Counted from the first letter of the stretch, positions 1-9,052 are shown. The stretch: DNA of 64,000 nucleotides from Sphingobacteriales bacterium 50-39 (GCA_001898505.1 MKTZ01000027.1:372001-436000), one strand, 5' to 3'. Notes: generated by a model not told the origin, from the sequence alone. Made by a program: numbers and translations.

Positions 1-1142
1 AGGGGCCCTGGGCCTCTCAAATGCTTGGTGATATGGGAGCCGACATCATCAAGATCGAGCCGCCGGGCGGGGATTGGATGCGGCATTATGCTTATGGCAA
101 CCTTTATCCGGCAGGGGAAAGCATCTCATTTTTGGGATTCAACAGGAACAAACGAAGCATCGCCCTGGACCTGAAAAGCCCGGAGGGTTTGCAGGCGGCG
201 CGGGACATCATTTCCAGGTGCGACATCGTCATAGAGAATTTCCGGCCAGGTGTAATGGACAGGCTCGGCATTGGATATGAAGCGCTGCAGACCCGACAGC
301 CGGGGCTGATCTATTGCGCCAGTTCCGGTTATGGCAAAGACGGTCCATACAGAACACGGCCAGGACAGGATCTGCTGGCGCAATCACTGGCAGGCGGCGC
401 GTGGTTGAATGGCCGTAGCGGAGATTTGCCCGTAGTGACGGCGGTGGGTCAGGCAGACCTGCTCACCAGTCTTTTTATCGTTCAGTCCGTGCTGGCGGCA
501 TTGTATCATCGTGAGCGGACGGGCAACGGCCAGCGCATCGATGCCAGCCTCCTGAATTCCATCATTGCCTTCCATACGCAGGAGATCACGGCGTACCTGT
601 ACAAGGGGGAGAACCCGGAGCGCAGCGCCACCGGCATTCCCAATCCCTGGCTGGGGGCGCCATATGGACTCTATCCTACGATAGACAGCTATATTGCCAT
701 CGGCATGAATTCTGTCCGCAGGCTGGCGGCTATCATGGGCGTGGAAGGGTATGACCAGGAGTTATACGACAGCAATAATATCATCGAGTCCAGAGACGCT
801 ATCTACGCGGATTTTGCCGTCATGTTCCGTACAAAGACTACCGCGGAATGGCTGGGGATACTGCTGCCGCATGATATCTGGTGTTCGCAGGTGAACACAT
901 TCAAGGAGATGGCAGTCGACCCCCAGGTGCGGCACAACGCCATGATCGTGGAATATGATCATCCCACCGCAGGCAAGGTGGCCACTACTGGCATCCCGGT
1001 GCAGTTCAGTGGGACACCAGCCGCCATCCGGCGACCGGCGCCGCTACTCGGCGAACATACCGTGGAGATATTGAAAGACATTTGCGGCTATACAGAGGCG
1101 CAGGTCCAGGCCGTACTGGAGTCTGTTAAACAAACTTCATAA
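1..1142 (+). CDS. CaiB/BaiF (class III) CoA-transferase, 5'-truncated by window edge
   Basis: Family III CoA-transferases move CoA between carboxylic acids through an aspartyl-CoA intermediate in the cytosol. The reading frame is open from base 3 and gives G-P-W-A-S-Q ahead of the first ATG at 21, matching the usual N-terminal family motif, so the true start lies left of the window. Counting from that ATG, NFRPG is at 73-77 and the likely catalytic Asp is D117 (GQDLLAQS). The visible 373 residues are close to the usual ~400. The gene is followed 11 bp later by an SDR in the same direction and heads a five-gene acid-catabolism operon. Its acid substrate cannot be read from sequence; the neighbours suggest a hydroxy or sugar-derived acid. 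Confidence 0.9.
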   Translation, partial: GPWASQMLGDMGADIIKIEPPGGDWMRHYAYGNLYPAGESISFLGFNRNKRSIALDLKSPEGLQAARDIISRCDIVIENFRPGVMDRLGIGYEALQTRQPGLIYCASSGYGKDGPYRTRPGQDLLAQSLAGGAWLNGRSGDLPVVTAVGQADLLTSLFIVQSVLAALYHRERTGNGQRIDASLLNSIIAFHTQEITAYLYKGENPERSATGIPNPWLGAPYGLYPTIDSYIAIGMNSVRRLAAIMGVEGYDQELYDSNNIIESRDAIYADFAVMFRTKTTAEWLGILLPHDIWCSQVNTFKEMAVDPQVRHNAMIVEYDHPTAGKVATTGIPVQFSGTPAAIRRPAPLLGEHTVEILKDICGYTEAQVQAVLESVKQTS

Positions 1143-1153
1143 ATAGAAGAGTC

Positions 1154-1948
1154 ATGGATACAAACATCGATCTGAAGGGCAGGCGGGTATTGATCACAGG
1201 TGCGAGCCGTGGCATCGGGGCGGCCATCGCCCGCATAATGGCAGCTTGCGGAGCGCGCATTCTCATCAATCATCTGCGTGACGAAACCCATGCCCGGACC
1301 TTGGCCGCTGAGCTGTTGCAACAATATCAGACGGAGGCATTAGTATATGATGCCGATATCGCTGTTCCGCAGGAAGTAGCAGGACTTTTCCGGCTGGCGG
1401 ACGAGCAATGGGGCGGTATCGACGTATTGGTAAATAATGCCGGCTGCGAGACGGTCGATCACGCCGTAGACCTCGCCCTGGAAGACTGGGATAAGGTATT
1501 CAACGTGAATCTTCGCGGTGCATTCATCTGTGCGCAGGCCGCAGGGCGACGGATGATGGCGCAGAAAAGTGGCGTTATCCTGAACATATCCTCCATCCAC
1601 GATAAGGTACCCAGGAAAGGTTTGATACATTACTGTTCAGCCAAGGCGGGATTGAATATGATGACCAAATGCCTTGCTTTGGAGCTGGCCGCTCATCATG
1701 TACGGGTCGTCGCCGTGTCGCCCGGAGCCGTCCAGACGGAAATGAACAAGGACGAAATAGAGAAATTCGGACGGGAAAAATTCAATGGATGGATACCAGC
1801 CGGCCGCATCGGCGTGGTAGATGATGTCGCATGGACCTGCGCCTTCCTTGCCAGCGATAAGGCTGCCTATTTGACGGCTACAGAGATCTATATCGATGGA
1901 GGTTATAAGGAAAGCACCATCCCTTATGACCCGAGACCAAATAAATGA
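1154..1948 (+). CDS. Short-chain dehydrogenase/reductase (SDR)
   Basis: Classical cytosolic NAD(P)-dependent SDR of 264 aa, a normal length. The nucleotide-binding motif TGASRGIG is at 15-22, NNAG at 94-97, and the catalytic Ser147, Tyr160 and Lys164 (YxxxK) are all present. The C-terminus ends in the common I-D-G-G region. It is probably the oxidation or reduction step for a hydroxyl group of the substrate handled by this operon. It follows the CoA-transferase by 11 bp and precedes the cupin gene by 7 bp, so co-transcription is likely. The exact substrate is unknown; glucose/gluconate-type and 3-oxoacyl-type SDRs look alike at this level. Confidence 0.92.
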   Translation: MDTNIDLKGRRVLITGASRGIGAAIARIMAACGARILINHLRDETHARTLAAELLQQYQTEALVYDADIAVPQEVAGLFRLADEQWGGIDVLVNNAGCETVDHAVDLALEDWDKVFNVNLRGAFICAQAAGRRMMAQKSGVILNISSIHDKVPRKGLIHYCSAKAGLNMMTKCLALELAAHHVRVVAVSPGAVQTEMNKDEIEKFGREKFNGWIPAGRIGVVDDVAWTCAFLASDKAAYLTATEIYIDGGYKESTIPYDPRPNK

Positions 1949-1955
1949 TGATACT

Positions 1956-2369
1956 ATGATCGAAACATACGAACATAAAGGCGAAGGCTATGAGCCCTTT
2001 CTCATCCGGGACGGATGGCAGGTGGCGCAGCTGAACTATATGGAAGCACAGGACCTGGAAGGGATCGTGAAAGTGGACAAGCATCTTCAGACGGATGAAG
2101 CGTTCATCCTGCTGACAGGGACGGCTGTGCTGATAGCCGCGACGGTGGATCAGTCGGATCTCCTTGACTTCACTTGCGAAAAGATGCAGCATGGCATCAC
2201 CTACAATATACCCGTGAATACCTGGCACAACATCGCCATGGACAGGGATGCATCGGTGATCATCATGGAACGGAATGGTACGCATCTGGGTGATTACGTC
2301 TACAGGCCACTAACGCAAGAGGAACAAGCCAGGCTGAAGAGGGCCTTAACGACCATCCTGGAGGCATAG
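1956..2369 (+). CDS. Small cupin-like protein
   Basis: A 137-aa protein with the look of a single-domain cupin: a first motif region around VDKHLQTDEAF with a following beta-strand (FILLTGTAVLI) and a second around IPVNTWHNI with a following strand (SVIIMER). The start at 1956 is chosen because it lies 7 bp after the SDR stop; an in-frame ATG at 1926 would overlap the SDR by 23 bp and adds a charged tail with no domain sense. Cupins in sugar-acid operons are often metal-dependent isomerases or sensors; no specific function can be assigned. The classical His-x-His pair is not obvious, so a catalytic role is unsure. Confidence 0.75.
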   Translation: MIETYEHKGEGYEPFLIRDGWQVAQLNYMEAQDLEGIVKVDKHLQTDEAFILLTGTAVLIAATVDQSDLLDFTCEKMQHGITYNIPVNTWHNIAMDRDASVIIMERNGTHLGDYVYRPLTQEEQARLKRALTTILEA

Positions 2370-2414
2370 CACCAGACCCGATAATATTTACGCAATTTTT
2401 AAATAGTAACACCA

Positions 2415-3107
2415 ATGTCAAGAGAAAGAGAGTCACCACAATCACCGGTGTGGCAGGATGACGAATCATTGTTCGAATTGTACAGGAAAGAGCTGTATAC
2501 ACCCGTGGTGGGAGACATATTGGATGAGCTGGGGTGCTATCACCAGTTCTTACCTCAGCCGATACAACCCGCGCAAATGCATTTCAAAGTCGCCGGCAGG
2601 GCGATGCCCGTATTGATGATCGATGTCTATGGTCCACAGGAGCAACCTTTCGGGAAGCTGACCGAAGCTCTCGACCAGTTGCAGAAGAATGAAGTGTATA
2701 TAGCCAGCGGCGGTGACATGCGTTGCGCCTATTGGGGAGAGATACTGACCGCCACGGCGAAAACAAGAGGCGCCTGCGGGGCAGTGATCAATGGATATTA
2801 CCGGGATACGGCGCGTGTGCTCGAACAAAATTGGCCTGTCTTCAGTCGCGGGCGATATGCACAGGATTCCTGCGTTCGTACCCAGGTGGCGGATTACCGT
2901 TGCAGGATTGAAATAGGTGGCGTGATCGTAATGCCGGGGGATCTGGTTTTCGGCGATATAGACGGCGTCGTCGTGATTCCCCGCCAGTATGAAAATGCGG
3001 TGACCACCAGAGCGCTTGAAAAGGCCAGGGGTGAAAAGCTGGTAAGGAAGGAGATCGAGGCGGGCATGTCGAGCACGACGGCGTTCAAAAAATACGGTAT
3101 TTTATAA
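2415..3107 (+). CDS. RraA-family protein (hydroxy-acid aldolase/decarboxylase type)
   Basis: A 230-aa member of the RraA/HMG-aldolase fold. The characteristic stretch [12 protein letters not shown] is at 99-110, the substrate/metal motif appears as NGYYRDT at 126-132 with R130 and D131 (family form G-x-x-R-D), and a C-terminal [10 protein letters not shown] strand follows. Members are either class II pyruvate aldolases / oxaloacetate decarboxylases (HMG/CHA aldolase) or the RNase E regulator. The operon context with CoA-transferase, SDR and a UxuA-like dehydratase favours a catabolic lyase acting on a 4-hydroxy-2-oxo acid (inference). It lies 45 bp after the cupin and 18 bp before the dehydratase. 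Confidence 0.87.
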   Translation: MSRERESPQSPVWQDDESLFELYRKELYTPVVGDILDELGCYHQFLPQPIQPAQMHFKVAGRAMPVLMIDVYGPQEQPFGKLTEALDQLQKNEVYIASGGDMRCAYWGEILTATAKTRGACGAVINGYYRDTARVLEQNWPVFSRGRYAQDSCVRTQVADYRCRIEIGGVIVMPGDLVFGDIDGVVVIPRQYENAVTTRALEKARGEKLVRKEIEAGMSSTTAFKKYGIL

Positions 3108-3125
3108 TCGGAAAAATCAAGGATC

Positions 3126-4184
3126 ATGAAGCTGGGACTAGGCCTGTACAGGCATATGCTTGACAGGCAACATTTTGATTTTGCAAGGCAGTGTGGGTGC
3201 ACGCACATCGTAGCGCACCTGGTAGATTATTTCAACAAAGGAAATCAAAGCGACAAAAACAATCAGCCCATCGGCGATGATGGAGGCTGGGGCTACGCCG
3301 GTGATCCGAATAAGCTCTGGACAGTGGAAGAGCTGCGGGCGTTGAAGGGCGACATTAATGCGGCCGGTCTGGAACTGGAGGCCATCGAGAATTTCGATCC
3401 CGCCCATTGGCACGACATCCTGCTGGACGGACCCCGGAAGACACAGCAGATGGAAAACCTGAAGCAGATCATCCGCAATGTGGGTGCCGCAGGGATCCCG
3501 GTAATGGGTTACAACTTCAGCCTGGCTGGCGTTAGCAGCAGGGTAGTAGGCAATTTTGCCCGGGGCGGCGCGCAGTCTGTAGGTATGGAGGCCGTGGATG
3601 AACGACCCATTCCCAATGGGATGGTCTGGAATATGATCTACGACGCGCACGCGCCTTCAGGTTACGTGCCTGAGATCAGCCACGCGGAACTTTGGGACAG
3701 GCTTCAATATTTTTTGAAAGAGCTGGTGCCTGTGGCCGAAGAGGCAGGTGTCAGGCTGGCGGCGCATCCGGACGACCCGCCCATGCCACGCATACGGCAT
3801 ACCCCGAGACTGGTCTATCAGCCGCAGCTGTACCGGAAATTATTGGACCTATGCCCCAGCAGGAGCAATGCCCTGGAATTTTGCCTGGGTTCTATAGCGG
3901 AGATGACGGAAGGAGATATATATGAAGCCACGCGTGATTATGCCCGGGACATCGCTTATGTGCATTTCAGGAATATAAAGGGTAAAGTGCCTCATTACAA
4001 AGAGGTATTCGTCGACGAAGGGGACATTGACATGATCAAGATCTTACGAATACTCCATGAGTCCGGCTTCGACGGTGTGCTGATCCCCGATCATACGCCT
4101 CAGATGAGCTGCGGTCAGCCGTGGTATGCGGGGATGGCTTATGCGCTCGGATATATGAATGCTTGTTTGAAGATGCTGCGCTGA
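3126..4184 (+). CDS. Mannonate dehydratase (UxuA)-like enzyme
   Basis: A 352-aa TIM-barrel protein of the mannonate dehydratase family, which dehydrates sugar acids (D-mannonate to 2-keto-3-deoxygluconate) with a divalent metal. Visible signatures are HPDDPP at 214-219, Cys253 in LEFCLGS (metal-ligand position in the family), HFRN at 280-283 and PDHTP at 321-325. It is last in the operon with RraA and SDR genes, so the cluster may perform oxidation, dehydration and aldol cleavage of a sugar acid. Divergence in the N-terminal half leaves room for a different acid substrate. It ends 7 bp from the convergent GMC gene, with no clear terminator between them. Confidence 0.8.
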   Translation: MKLGLGLYRHMLDRQHFDFARQCGCTHIVAHLVDYFNKGNQSDKNNQPIGDDGGWGYAGDPNKLWTVEELRALKGDINAAGLELEAIENFDPAHWHDILLDGPRKTQQMENLKQIIRNVGAAGIPVMGYNFSLAGVSSRVVGNFARGGAQSVGMEAVDERPIPNGMVWNMIYDAHAPSGYVPEISHAELWDRLQYFLKELVPVAEEAGVRLAAHPDDPPMPRIRHTPRLVYQPQLYRKLLDLCPSRSNALEFCLGSIAEMTEGDIYEATRDYARDIAYVHFRNIKGKVPHYKEVFVDEGDIDMIKILRILHESGFDGVLIPDHTPQMSCGQPWYAGMAYALGYMNACLKMLR

Positions 4185-4191
4185 GCCGGCA

Positions 4192-5922
4192 TTACAAGTT
4201 CCTTTTCTTTAATTCAGCCACCGCGTGATCACAGGCTCTTGCGGTGATGGCCATATACGTGAGGGAGGGATTTTGACAGGCCGACGATGTCATGCAGGCT
4301 CCGTCCGTTACAAAGACATTTTTGACAGCATGAAGCTGGTTCCATTTGTTTAGCATAGAGTCTTTGGGGTCACTACCCATTCTGCAGCCACCCATTTCGT
4401 GTATGTCCCTTCCTGGCGACTGGTGATTATCCTGTGTCCGGATGTTTTTAAAACCGGCTTTGTCAAGCATCTCATGCATCTGTTCCGCGGCATCTCTGGC
4501 CATCATGTCTTCATTTTCGTGCCAACTTACATCGGTGTGCAGCAAAGGAATACCCCAGGAATCTCTTTCATTTTTATCAAGCCATACGTGATTATCTTTA
4601 TATGGAAGCATTTCTCCCATTGCTACTCCATAGAAGGCCCATGGGCCGGGTTCTGTCAGTTTGTCTTTGAAGGCGGGACCAATGCCTTCCATATTATTCC
4701 CCAAACCCCATCCCTGCCGGTAAGTCGAACAGGCCATTGCATAACCTCTTTTAAAATCATTCCTTTTGTCATTGCCAAAATTTCTAAATCTTGGTATATA
4801 GACGCCGGTTGGCCTTCTGCCATAATAATAGCTATCCGTCATGCCTTCATAAGTTGCGGATGCGCTGACACGGTAATTATGAGTCATAATATAATGCCCA
4901 AGCACGCCGCTGTCGTTACCCAGGCCATTGGGGAAGCGGTGAGAGGTAGAGTTCAGCAGTAACAGGTTTGAGTTTATAGACCCTGCATTCAGAAAAATGA
5001 TGCGGGCATAATATTCAGTAATTGCTTTTGATATCGCGTCTATCACCCGGACGCCGGTGGCTTTTTGTTTTTGGTCATCATAAATAATGGAATGCACTAC
5101 AGCGTTTGTTTGTAAAGTGAGATTTTTTGTTTTCATGGCTGCAGGCAGTGTGGCGGATTGTGTGCTGAAGTAGGCGCCAAAGGGGCATCCGCGGCTACAT
5201 AAATTCCTTGCCTGGCAATGACTGCGGTCCAGGGAAGTATGAAGATCCGTTGATATCGAAAGATTGGCTGTCCTGCTGATGATCAGGTTCCGTCCCGGGT
5301 AATTTTTTTCTATGTTCTGCTTTAAGTACAGCTCAAGCTTTGTCATCCCAAAAGGCGGCAGAAATTCTCCGTCGGGCACCTGTGGCAGCCCGTCTCTGTT
5401 CCCTGAAATACCTGCAAATTTCTCTACATAGCTATACCAGGGTGCAATATCTTTATAGCGAATAGGCCAGTCGATACCGATCCCCTCTTTTGCATTGGCT
5501 TCAAAATCCGCTTCCCCCCAGCGCTGCGTCCATCTGCCCCACATGAGGCTCCTGCCACCAACATGGTAGCCACGTATCCAGTCGAAAGGCTTGTCCTGGA
5601 TATACGGGTGGACTTTATCGGTTAAGAACATTTTTGTGGTGAATTCATCCACTACGCCGGCTCGGGTAAGGATAGGGTTCTCATTAATAAACTTTTCTGT
5701 AAGGCTGCCCCGGTGAGGCATATCCCACGGGTTCAAAGAAGCTGTATTATAATCTTTTATATGTTCAATGTTGCCGCCACGTTCGAAGGCCAGGACTTTC
5801 AATCCTTTTTCGGTCAGTTCTTTCATAGCCCAGCCGCCACTTATGCCTGTCCCAATTACAATGGCATCGTATGTGTTTTGTTCTTTCGCGCTGTTATTTA
5901 ATAAAAGGGAATCCTGAGGCAT
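4192..5922 (-). CDS. GMC-family oxidoreductase (FAD)
   Basis: A 576-aa glucose-methanol-choline oxidoreductase. The FAD-binding motif GTGISG is at 24-29, followed by the E/R-G-G element, and the C-terminal catalytic His508 (HEMGGCRMG) and Asn551 (CQNPSLT) are both present. A Cys-rich segment (NLCSRGCPFG, roughly 240-250) fits the gluconate-dehydrogenase-type branch common in Bacteroidota. No signal peptide is visible in this protein. In related systems such enzymes with a small gluconate_2-dh3 subunit oxidise sugars to 3-keto sugars; that subunit is not in this window. It diverges from a DUF1080 gene 216 bp away, consistent with 3-keto-glycoside metabolism (inference). The base composition looks lower in GC than its neighbours. 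Confidence 0.92.
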   Translation of the reverse strand: MPQDSLLLNNSAKEQNTYDAIVIGTGISGGWAMKELTEKGLKVLAFERGGNIEHIKDYNTASLNPWDMPHRGSLTEKFINENPILTRAGVVDEFTTKMFLTDKVHPYIQDKPFDWIRGYHVGGRSLMWGRWTQRWGEADFEANAKEGIGIDWPIRYKDIAPWYSYVEKFAGISGNRDGLPQVPDGEFLPPFGMTKLELYLKQNIEKNYPGRNLIISRTANLSISTDLHTSLDRSHCQARNLCSRGCPFGAYFSTQSATLPAAMKTKNLTLQTNAVVHSIIYDDQKQKATGVRVIDAISKAITEYYARIIFLNAGSINSNLLLLNSTSHRFPNGLGNDSGVLGHYIMTHNYRVSASATYEGMTDSYYYGRRPTGVYIPRFRNFGNDKRNDFKRGYAMACSTYRQGWGLGNNMEGIGPAFKDKLTEPGPWAFYGVAMGEMLPYKDNHVWLDKNERDSWGIPLLHTDVSWHENEDMMARDAAEQMHEMLDKAGFKNIRTQDNHQSPGRDIHEMGGCRMGSDPKDSMLNKWNQLHAVKNVFVTDGACMTSSACQNPSLTYMAITARACDHAVAELKKRNL

Positions 5923-6138
5923 GTGATATTTTTAAATTTAGATCGTGCTTGTCTAATTGGTTATGCCGTTGCTGCAAATTAAACCATTCGGTATCAGTTC
6001 CGGCAGATCAATTTTAAGGTACTTTGACACTTTATTAAGCTTCTGAATCAGGCTGCTGGATTCGAAAGTGTAAGATAATTGTAATACCCGTTAACCAGGT
6101 TGTAGGAGTGGCCAAGGGCGGGTGCTATCTTTATATTT

Positions 6139-7074
6139 ATGAACAAGAAGACAGCAGCCCTGATCTGTTTGCTAGCGCTCGCCGGCATCCGGGTTCGGGC
6201 ACAGGGAGACACGACAGCTTTATTGGGACGGTGGGATATCACGGTGCATGCGCAAGGGAGGGATTTTGCGAGCTGGCTGGAAGTCTACAGGTCCGGTTCG
6301 CGTTTTATGGTGGGCCGGTTTGTGGGTGGCGGAGGTAGCTCGCGGCCGATCTCCCGGGTAAACCTCGAAAACGGGAAGCTGCGTTTTTCGATACCGCCGC
6401 AGTGGGAGAGTGAGGACAGGAATTTAGATGTCGAGGCTAGTATGCAGGGGGATAGCCTTGTGGGTACGATGGTGACGCCCAGCAGTGAAACGCTTAGCTG
6501 GGTAGGTTACCGCGCGCCGGCGTTGAAACGTCGGGGTAAGCCGGTATGGGGTAAGTCGATTACTCTGTTCAATGGAAAGGATCTTTCCGGTTGGCATGTT
6601 ATGGGAAAGACCAATCAATGGGCGGTGGAAGACGGTGTCCTGCGCAGTCCACTATCGGGGTCGAATATCGTCACCGATCAAAAATTCGCTGATTTCAAGC
6701 TACATATCGAATTCCGTTGTCCCAAGGGCGGCAACAGCGGCGTCTATCTGCGTGGACGATATGAGGTACAGATCGAGGATGAGGAAGGCAGGGTTGTACA
6801 GCCGAGCGAAGTGATCAGCGCCGTGTATGGGTTTCTGTCGCCTATTGAGCAGGTTTCGAAGGGGCCGGGTGTATGGCAAACGTATGATATAACGCTGGTG
6901 GGCAGGTTGGTGACCATCGTATTCAATGGGAAGACCGTGATCTGCCTTTCCGAGATACCGGGGATCACCGGCGGGGCGTTGGACTGTCATGAGGGCGAGC
7001 CGGGACCTATCTTTCTGCAGGGAGACCATCGGGCGATCGAGTATCGGAATATCATACTGACGCCGGCTAGATAG
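6139..7074 (+). CDS. Secreted DUF1080 (3-keto-disaccharide hydrolase-type) protein
   Basis: A 311-aa protein with a signal peptide (hydrophobic core to residue ~20, AxA-like site near RVRAQ). The first ~115 residues form a lipocalin/beta-rich region; the C-terminal ~170 residues are a DUF1080 concanavalin-like domain starting at ITLFNGKDLSGW and including GGNSGVYLRGRYEVQIED. DUF1080 members have been shown to hydrolyse 3-keto-glycosides. The divergent GMC oxidoreductase could supply such 3-keto substrates. The start at 6139 is the only ATG giving a full signal peptide. The gene ends close to a convergent hypothetical gene. Confidence 0.88.
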   Translation: MNKKTAALICLLALAGIRVRAQGDTTALLGRWDITVHAQGRDFASWLEVYRSGSRFMVGRFVGGGGSSRPISRVNLENGKLRFSIPPQWESEDRNLDVEASMQGDSLVGTMVTPSSETLSWVGYRAPALKRRGKPVWGKSITLFNGKDLSGWHVMGKTNQWAVEDGVLRSPLSGSNIVTDQKFADFKLHIEFRCPKGGNSGVYLRGRYEVQIEDEEGRVVQPSEVISAVYGFLSPIEQVSKGPGVWQTYDITLVGRLVTIVFNGKTVICLSEIPGITGGALDCHEGEPGPIFLQGDHRAIEYRNIILTPAR

Positions 7075-7114
7075 GGATATGCGCAATGGCTCGTTCCTGC
7101 AAATCTCAATAGTT

Positions 7115-7705
7115 CTAAAAATATATATTTACGTTTCGCAAATAATGCTCCATTTTGCCATTAGCCAAGCTGTCAAAAGAAGTAGTTTGTCGAAAAGATA
7201 TCCTACCAGCCCCAAGGGAAGTAAATTTCCCTCTAAGAGGTAAAAGCCCTAGGTCATTTTCTCCGAAATCAATTAGCAGTGTGCTATCCGAAAAATTAGC
7301 CCTCCATTTTCCAGAGTCAAATATCTTTTTTAATCGAAGCTGGCTACTGTGGTTAATATTATGCATAGTATATTTCTCCCCGCTGGAATTTACTAAGGTG
7401 TCAATGGCCGGCACCAAGTAATCTTTTTTTAACCAATATTTCAACGATCCATTTCTTTGAAATTCAAAAACAATTTGCTTTTGAATATCCGAATACGGAA
7501 CGCCGACCGAGCTAATTTCCTTCCCTCCGTGATAGGTCGCGGCATTGTACATTCCATTGTTTTCGGAATATGTTAGTGGTGAAAATAACAAACAACCTAG
7601 CGGCGTAAGATTGTATCCTTGACCGCAGCAGAATACCGGCAATAGTATAATTAATACATTCACATGACGCAATAGTTTAGTCGAATAAGACCATCGCATA
7701 GACAA
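7115..7705 (-). CDS. Hypothetical secreted protein
   Basis: A 196-aa protein with a hydrophobic N-terminal segment (NVLIILLPVFCCGQG, about residues 15-30), suggesting export and possibly a lipoprotein. The rest alternates strands and polar turns with no motif I recognise. The base composition is noticeably more AT-rich than the flanking genes, which can indicate recent acquisition. It is convergent with the DUF1080 gene 40 bp away. It is supported mainly by its length, the signal-like N-terminus and the lack of a competing frame; no function is proposed. Confidence 0.6.
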   Translation of the reverse strand: MSMRWSYSTKLLRHVNVLIILLPVFCCGQGYNLTPLGCLLFSPLTYSENNGMYNAATYHGGKEISSVGVPYSDIQKQIVFEFQRNGSLKYWLKKDYLVPAIDTLVNSSGEKYTMHNINHSSQLRLKKIFDSGKWRANFSDSTLLIDFGENDLGLLPLRGKFTSLGAGRISFRQTTSFDSLANGKMEHYLRNVNIYF

Positions 7706-7932
7706 GATTTAAACTGGTGAAAGTATCGCTACGAAAGCATAAATTTATTTACAAAAATCACGTTGGACAAGTTCTTACGAACTGACCTAACTGCTCACCA
7801 GAATTTTATCAATGCCTCTGTATGATCAGGAGCTGGAAAATATGCCTACTTTATCCGGTTGAAACAGCAGGTGATTACGCCAATGGGGTTGGCTGCTCCT
7901 CTTCCATAAATAACAGTCTGGCGCATAGAATA

Positions 7933-8697
7933 TCACCGGCACCACCTTCTCACAAACTCCTCTGCCGCGGGATAATGGTAGTCCGCAGCTGCTTTCCAAT
8001 AGCTACAATATAGGGAATCAGTCAACTTATATTTCAAATAGCCAAAGTAAAAGACATCCGCGACAAAGGCTACATCATCGGCCATATCCGGGGTGAGCGG
8101 AACCTGTTCATCATAACAATAATCACGAAGGGCCTGGGCATAATCCCCCCGGATCGTTTCGAGACGGGCTCGTTGATAGCGCGCTCGGGGAAATGTGGGC
8201 CAATAATAGAGCGCACTATCGGTGTCCTGCAGGGCGCCGGCAGTATCACCCAATCGCAGCTTTGCCCGTCCCCGATAAAAAAAGAAGTTCTCCGTCGGCG
8301 AATAGGGCGCGACACGATAGGAGAAACGCAACGCAATCGTATAATCAGCCACGGCTTTCGCTACGTCACCCGTAGTTTCCTCCACCTCGCCCCGATCGCC
8401 GAATAAATAGCCCACATTGAACGCGGAGTCAAGCTGAATGGCGCGATCGAGATCTTGGACAGCGGAAGGGTTTTGGTGCGTTCGGGCATAGGCGTCGGCC
8501 CGTCTCCAGTAGGCTTCTACGCAGGTCGGGTCTTTCCGAATGGCTCGGCTATAGAAAGGGATACATTCGATGCCATTGCCGTGGTTGGATCCGTCCTCCA
8601 CCAGTTGGGCCGCGGTTCGCCTCGAACAGCCCTGCGATACGGTTAGTGTACTGGCGATCAGCAGCACCAGATAGATAGGAGAGTGGAGGCGCGTCAT
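7933..8697 (-). CDS. TPR-repeat lipoprotein
   Basis: The ATG at 8697 gives a 254-aa lipoprotein with a lipobox ending at Cys24 (VSQGC). A longer in-frame opening exists upstream to 8844, but it would add a proline/arginine-rich stretch before the signal peptide, so it is rejected. Residues ~28-190 hold three to four tetratricopeptide repeats with typical A...A/Y-x-x-R-A spacing (CVEAYWRRADAYA, AVQDLDRAIQLD, AVADYTIALRFS, ALQDTDSALYYWP). TPR lipoproteins usually act as periplasmic or surface scaffolds. No partner gene is adjacent. The upstream intergenic region is unusual (see the G-run and tandem-repeat entries). Confidence 0.85.
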   Translation of the reverse strand: MTRLHSPIYLVLLIASTLTVSQGCSRRTAAQLVEDGSNHGNGIECIPFYSRAIRKDPTCVEAYWRRADAYARTHQNPSAVQDLDRAIQLDSAFNVGYLFGDRGEVEETTGDVAKAVADYTIALRFSYRVAPYSPTENFFFYRGRAKLRLGDTAGALQDTDSALYYWPTFPRARYQRARLETIRGDYAQALRDYCYDEQVPLTPDMADDVAFVADVFYFGYLKYKLTDSLYCSYWKAAADYHYPAAEEFVRRWCR

Positions 8698-8756
8698 GGG
8701 GTAAATGTAGTGAATTCGGGAACGTCGAAAAGAAAAAGGGAGGAGCAATGACCATA

Positions 8757-8820
8757 CCCCAATGCCTCCTCTTGGGGGCGTAGGGGGGCTTCGTCCGGGG
8801 GAATTTTTCCTTATTGGGGG
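8757..8820. other. G-run element with flanking inverted repeat
   Basis: Upstream of the TPR lipoprotein, four runs of five or six G lie on the plus strand at 8774-8778, 8783-8788, 8797-8801 and 8816-8820, with loops of 4, 8 and 14 nt. The element is bounded by 7-bp inverted arms ccccaat (8757-8763) and attgggg (8813-8819). It could fold as a long-loop G-quadruplex or be a copy of a dispersed intergenic element; neither can be confirmed from one copy. Confidence 0.4.
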
Positions 8821-8898
8821 ACGATATTTGACCGTCCTTTTCAATCGTCATTCTGCTCAATTTTCGGTGCTTGTTGCAGCGTTTATCATCACAAAAAA

Positions 8899-8946
8899 GT
8901 GCAGCACAAAGTGCAACACAATGTGCAACACAAAGTGCAACACAAA
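8899..8946. repeat. Four tandem copies of a 12-bp repeat (GTGCARCACAAW)
   Basis: Four head-to-tail 12-mers: gtgcagcacaaa (8899-8910), gtgcaacacaat (8911-8922), and gtgcaacacaaa twice (8923-8934, 8935-8946). Only two positions vary. The 12-bp period keeps a reading frame in phase, but the short open frames over it (for example 8762-8968 plus) have no gene-like features, so I treat it as a non-coding tandem repeat, possibly length-variable between strains. Confidence 0.75.
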
Positions 8947-9052
8947 TCGTCGAAAATTGCTGCGCTAAATTTCGGAAAACGATCTCGTGAAGGCACATAA
9001 AAGGTTGATGATGAGCTAAATAACGGGGAAGTGTAAACGCATTCGTGACAAC

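Noticed and set aside
8762-8968. 68-codon frame whose translation has a KCNT-type tetrapeptide repeat
   Set aside because: The repeat is simply the in-phase translation of the 12-bp DNA repeat, and the N-terminal part is the G-run element; no signal or start context, so treated as non-coding.
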